This document shows positions 63,713-64,000 of a DNA stretch of 64,000 bases, one piece after another. The first letter of the stretch is position 1. The number at the start of each line of letters is the position of its first letter. Below the pieces are notes generated by a model. That model searched no databases. It was not told the origin of the DNA and saw only the letters and a program-made list of their open reading frames with translations. Both the position numbers and the translations under genes were made by a program. Origin of the DNA: Paraburkholderia phenazinium (GTDB lineage: Bacteria > Pseudomonadota > Gammaproteobacteria > Burkholderiales > Burkholderiaceae); the NCBI RefSeq assembly GCF_900142845.1, contig NZ_FSRU01000001.1, forward strand, positions 2,232,001-2,296,000, in the 5' to 3' direction.

Positions 63713-64000
63713 GGCTTCGTTCGCCCGGCGTCTCGTCCGACGCCGCCGGCGTGACCGGATGCTGACTCTGCCGCAAGCTCATCCCCCGGCTCACCACCCG
63801 GCTTCCCCACTTCCAGCAACGTGATAGGCAACGCCTGCCGCCATGTATCGAAACCACCCAGCGGCTGCGCTTCGGCCAGCGCAATGCGCGTAAGCGTGCC
63901 GCCATGCTGCGCACGCCACGCGACGAGCGCCGCCTCGCCCTGCAGCGTGACCGCATTCGCGACCAACCGGCCACCCGGCCGCAACTGCGCCCAGCAGGCA
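63709..64000 (-). CDS. cobL: precorrin-6Y methyltransferase CobL, C-terminal end (cut by window edge)
   Basis: The last 96 codons of a frame that is open past the right edge. [20 protein letters not shown] and the following [20 protein letters not shown] match the CbiT-like (decarboxylating C12/C15 methyltransferase) half of CobL. The tail of about 25 residues after [11 protein letters not shown] is Gly/Ala-rich and variable. The gene is translationally coupled to cobK. Confidence 0.8.
   Translation of the reverse strand, partial: ACWAQLRPGGRLVANAVTLQGEAALVAWRAQHGGTLTRIALAEAQPLGGFDTWRQALPITLLEVGKPGGEPGDELAAESASGHAGGVGRDAGRTKP

Noticed and set aside
62143..64000. Cobalamin riboswitch for the cob genes
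   Set aside because: Searched by eye in the gaps around cobM and cobK; no B12-box-like sequence was found, and the operon start is outside the window.
1..64000. CRISPR arrays, tRNA/rRNA genes, insertion sequences, integrases and phage genes
   Set aside because: None was recognised; repeats seen are short operator-like elements and no att-like duplications were noticed.

Overview
The window is about 65% GC chromosomal DNA with the gene style of a betaproteobacterium of the Burkholderia/Paraburkholderia group: DUF4148-type secreted proteins, Porin_4-type porins, long winged-helix/ATPase regulators, MucR, many LysR regulators and an aerobic (cob-type) B12 pathway. No rRNA, tRNA, insertion sequence, prophage or CRISPR array was recognised. 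It looks like metabolic and regulatory accessory chromosome rather than a mobile island.

Layout. 1-2 kb: the start of an AIM24-like gene, a gene-poor gap, then a tautomerase/acetoacetate-decarboxylase-like pair. 2-11.3 kb: a regulatory block of two paralogous ~1,000-residue winged-helix/STAND ATPase regulators facing tail to tail, a LuxR-type regulator translationally coupled to the second, and an AraC regulator. 11.4-18.8 kb: a MucR-type zinc-finger gene behind a 26-codon upstream ORF, then a tightly overlapping five-gene operon that joins a PoxB-like pyruvate oxidase to a DUF1656/HlyD/FUSC/NodT weak-acid efflux system. 19-22.7 kb: a nitronate monooxygenase/CoA-acylating semialdehyde dehydrogenase operon with a divergent LysR, probably for nitropropionate. 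22.8-28.7 kb: an SDR lacking the usual catalytic Tyr, a tautomerase, Ohr, an orphan 69-codon gene with its own promoter and terminator, LysR plus MFS exporter, and YcgR behind a likely sigma-54 promoter. 29-39 kb: PRC-barrel protein, an AttEFGH-type ABC/lipocalin operon, a DnaJ membrane protein, an ABC exporter and a GGDEF-EAL protein.

41.5-50.8 kb holds the most coherent metabolic system: allophanate hydrolase, a Tat-exported BMP-family binding protein, two permeases, biuret hydrolase, a double ABC ATPase, a second isochorismatase-like hydrolase, an AtzH-like protein and a GntR regulator, all on one strand and mostly overlapping or spaced by a few bases. It reads as import and complete mineralisation of a biuret/triuret-like nitrogen compound. 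51-53.4 kb carry a ferredoxin/flavodoxin-NADP reductase and a porin. 53.8-56.8 kb hold a CobS-like AAA ATPase with a CobT-like VWA protein, followed by a chemoreceptor, a class II amidotransferase, MarC, a DUF3311/SSS symporter pair, and at the right edge cobM, cobK and the end of cobL.

Two promoters 10 kb apart (upstream of the decarboxylase gene and of the MucR gene) share a GC-rich palindrome placed one base from the -35 hexamer, which suggests one activator for both. All functional calls rest on reading motifs and remembered family sequences; nothing was searched.
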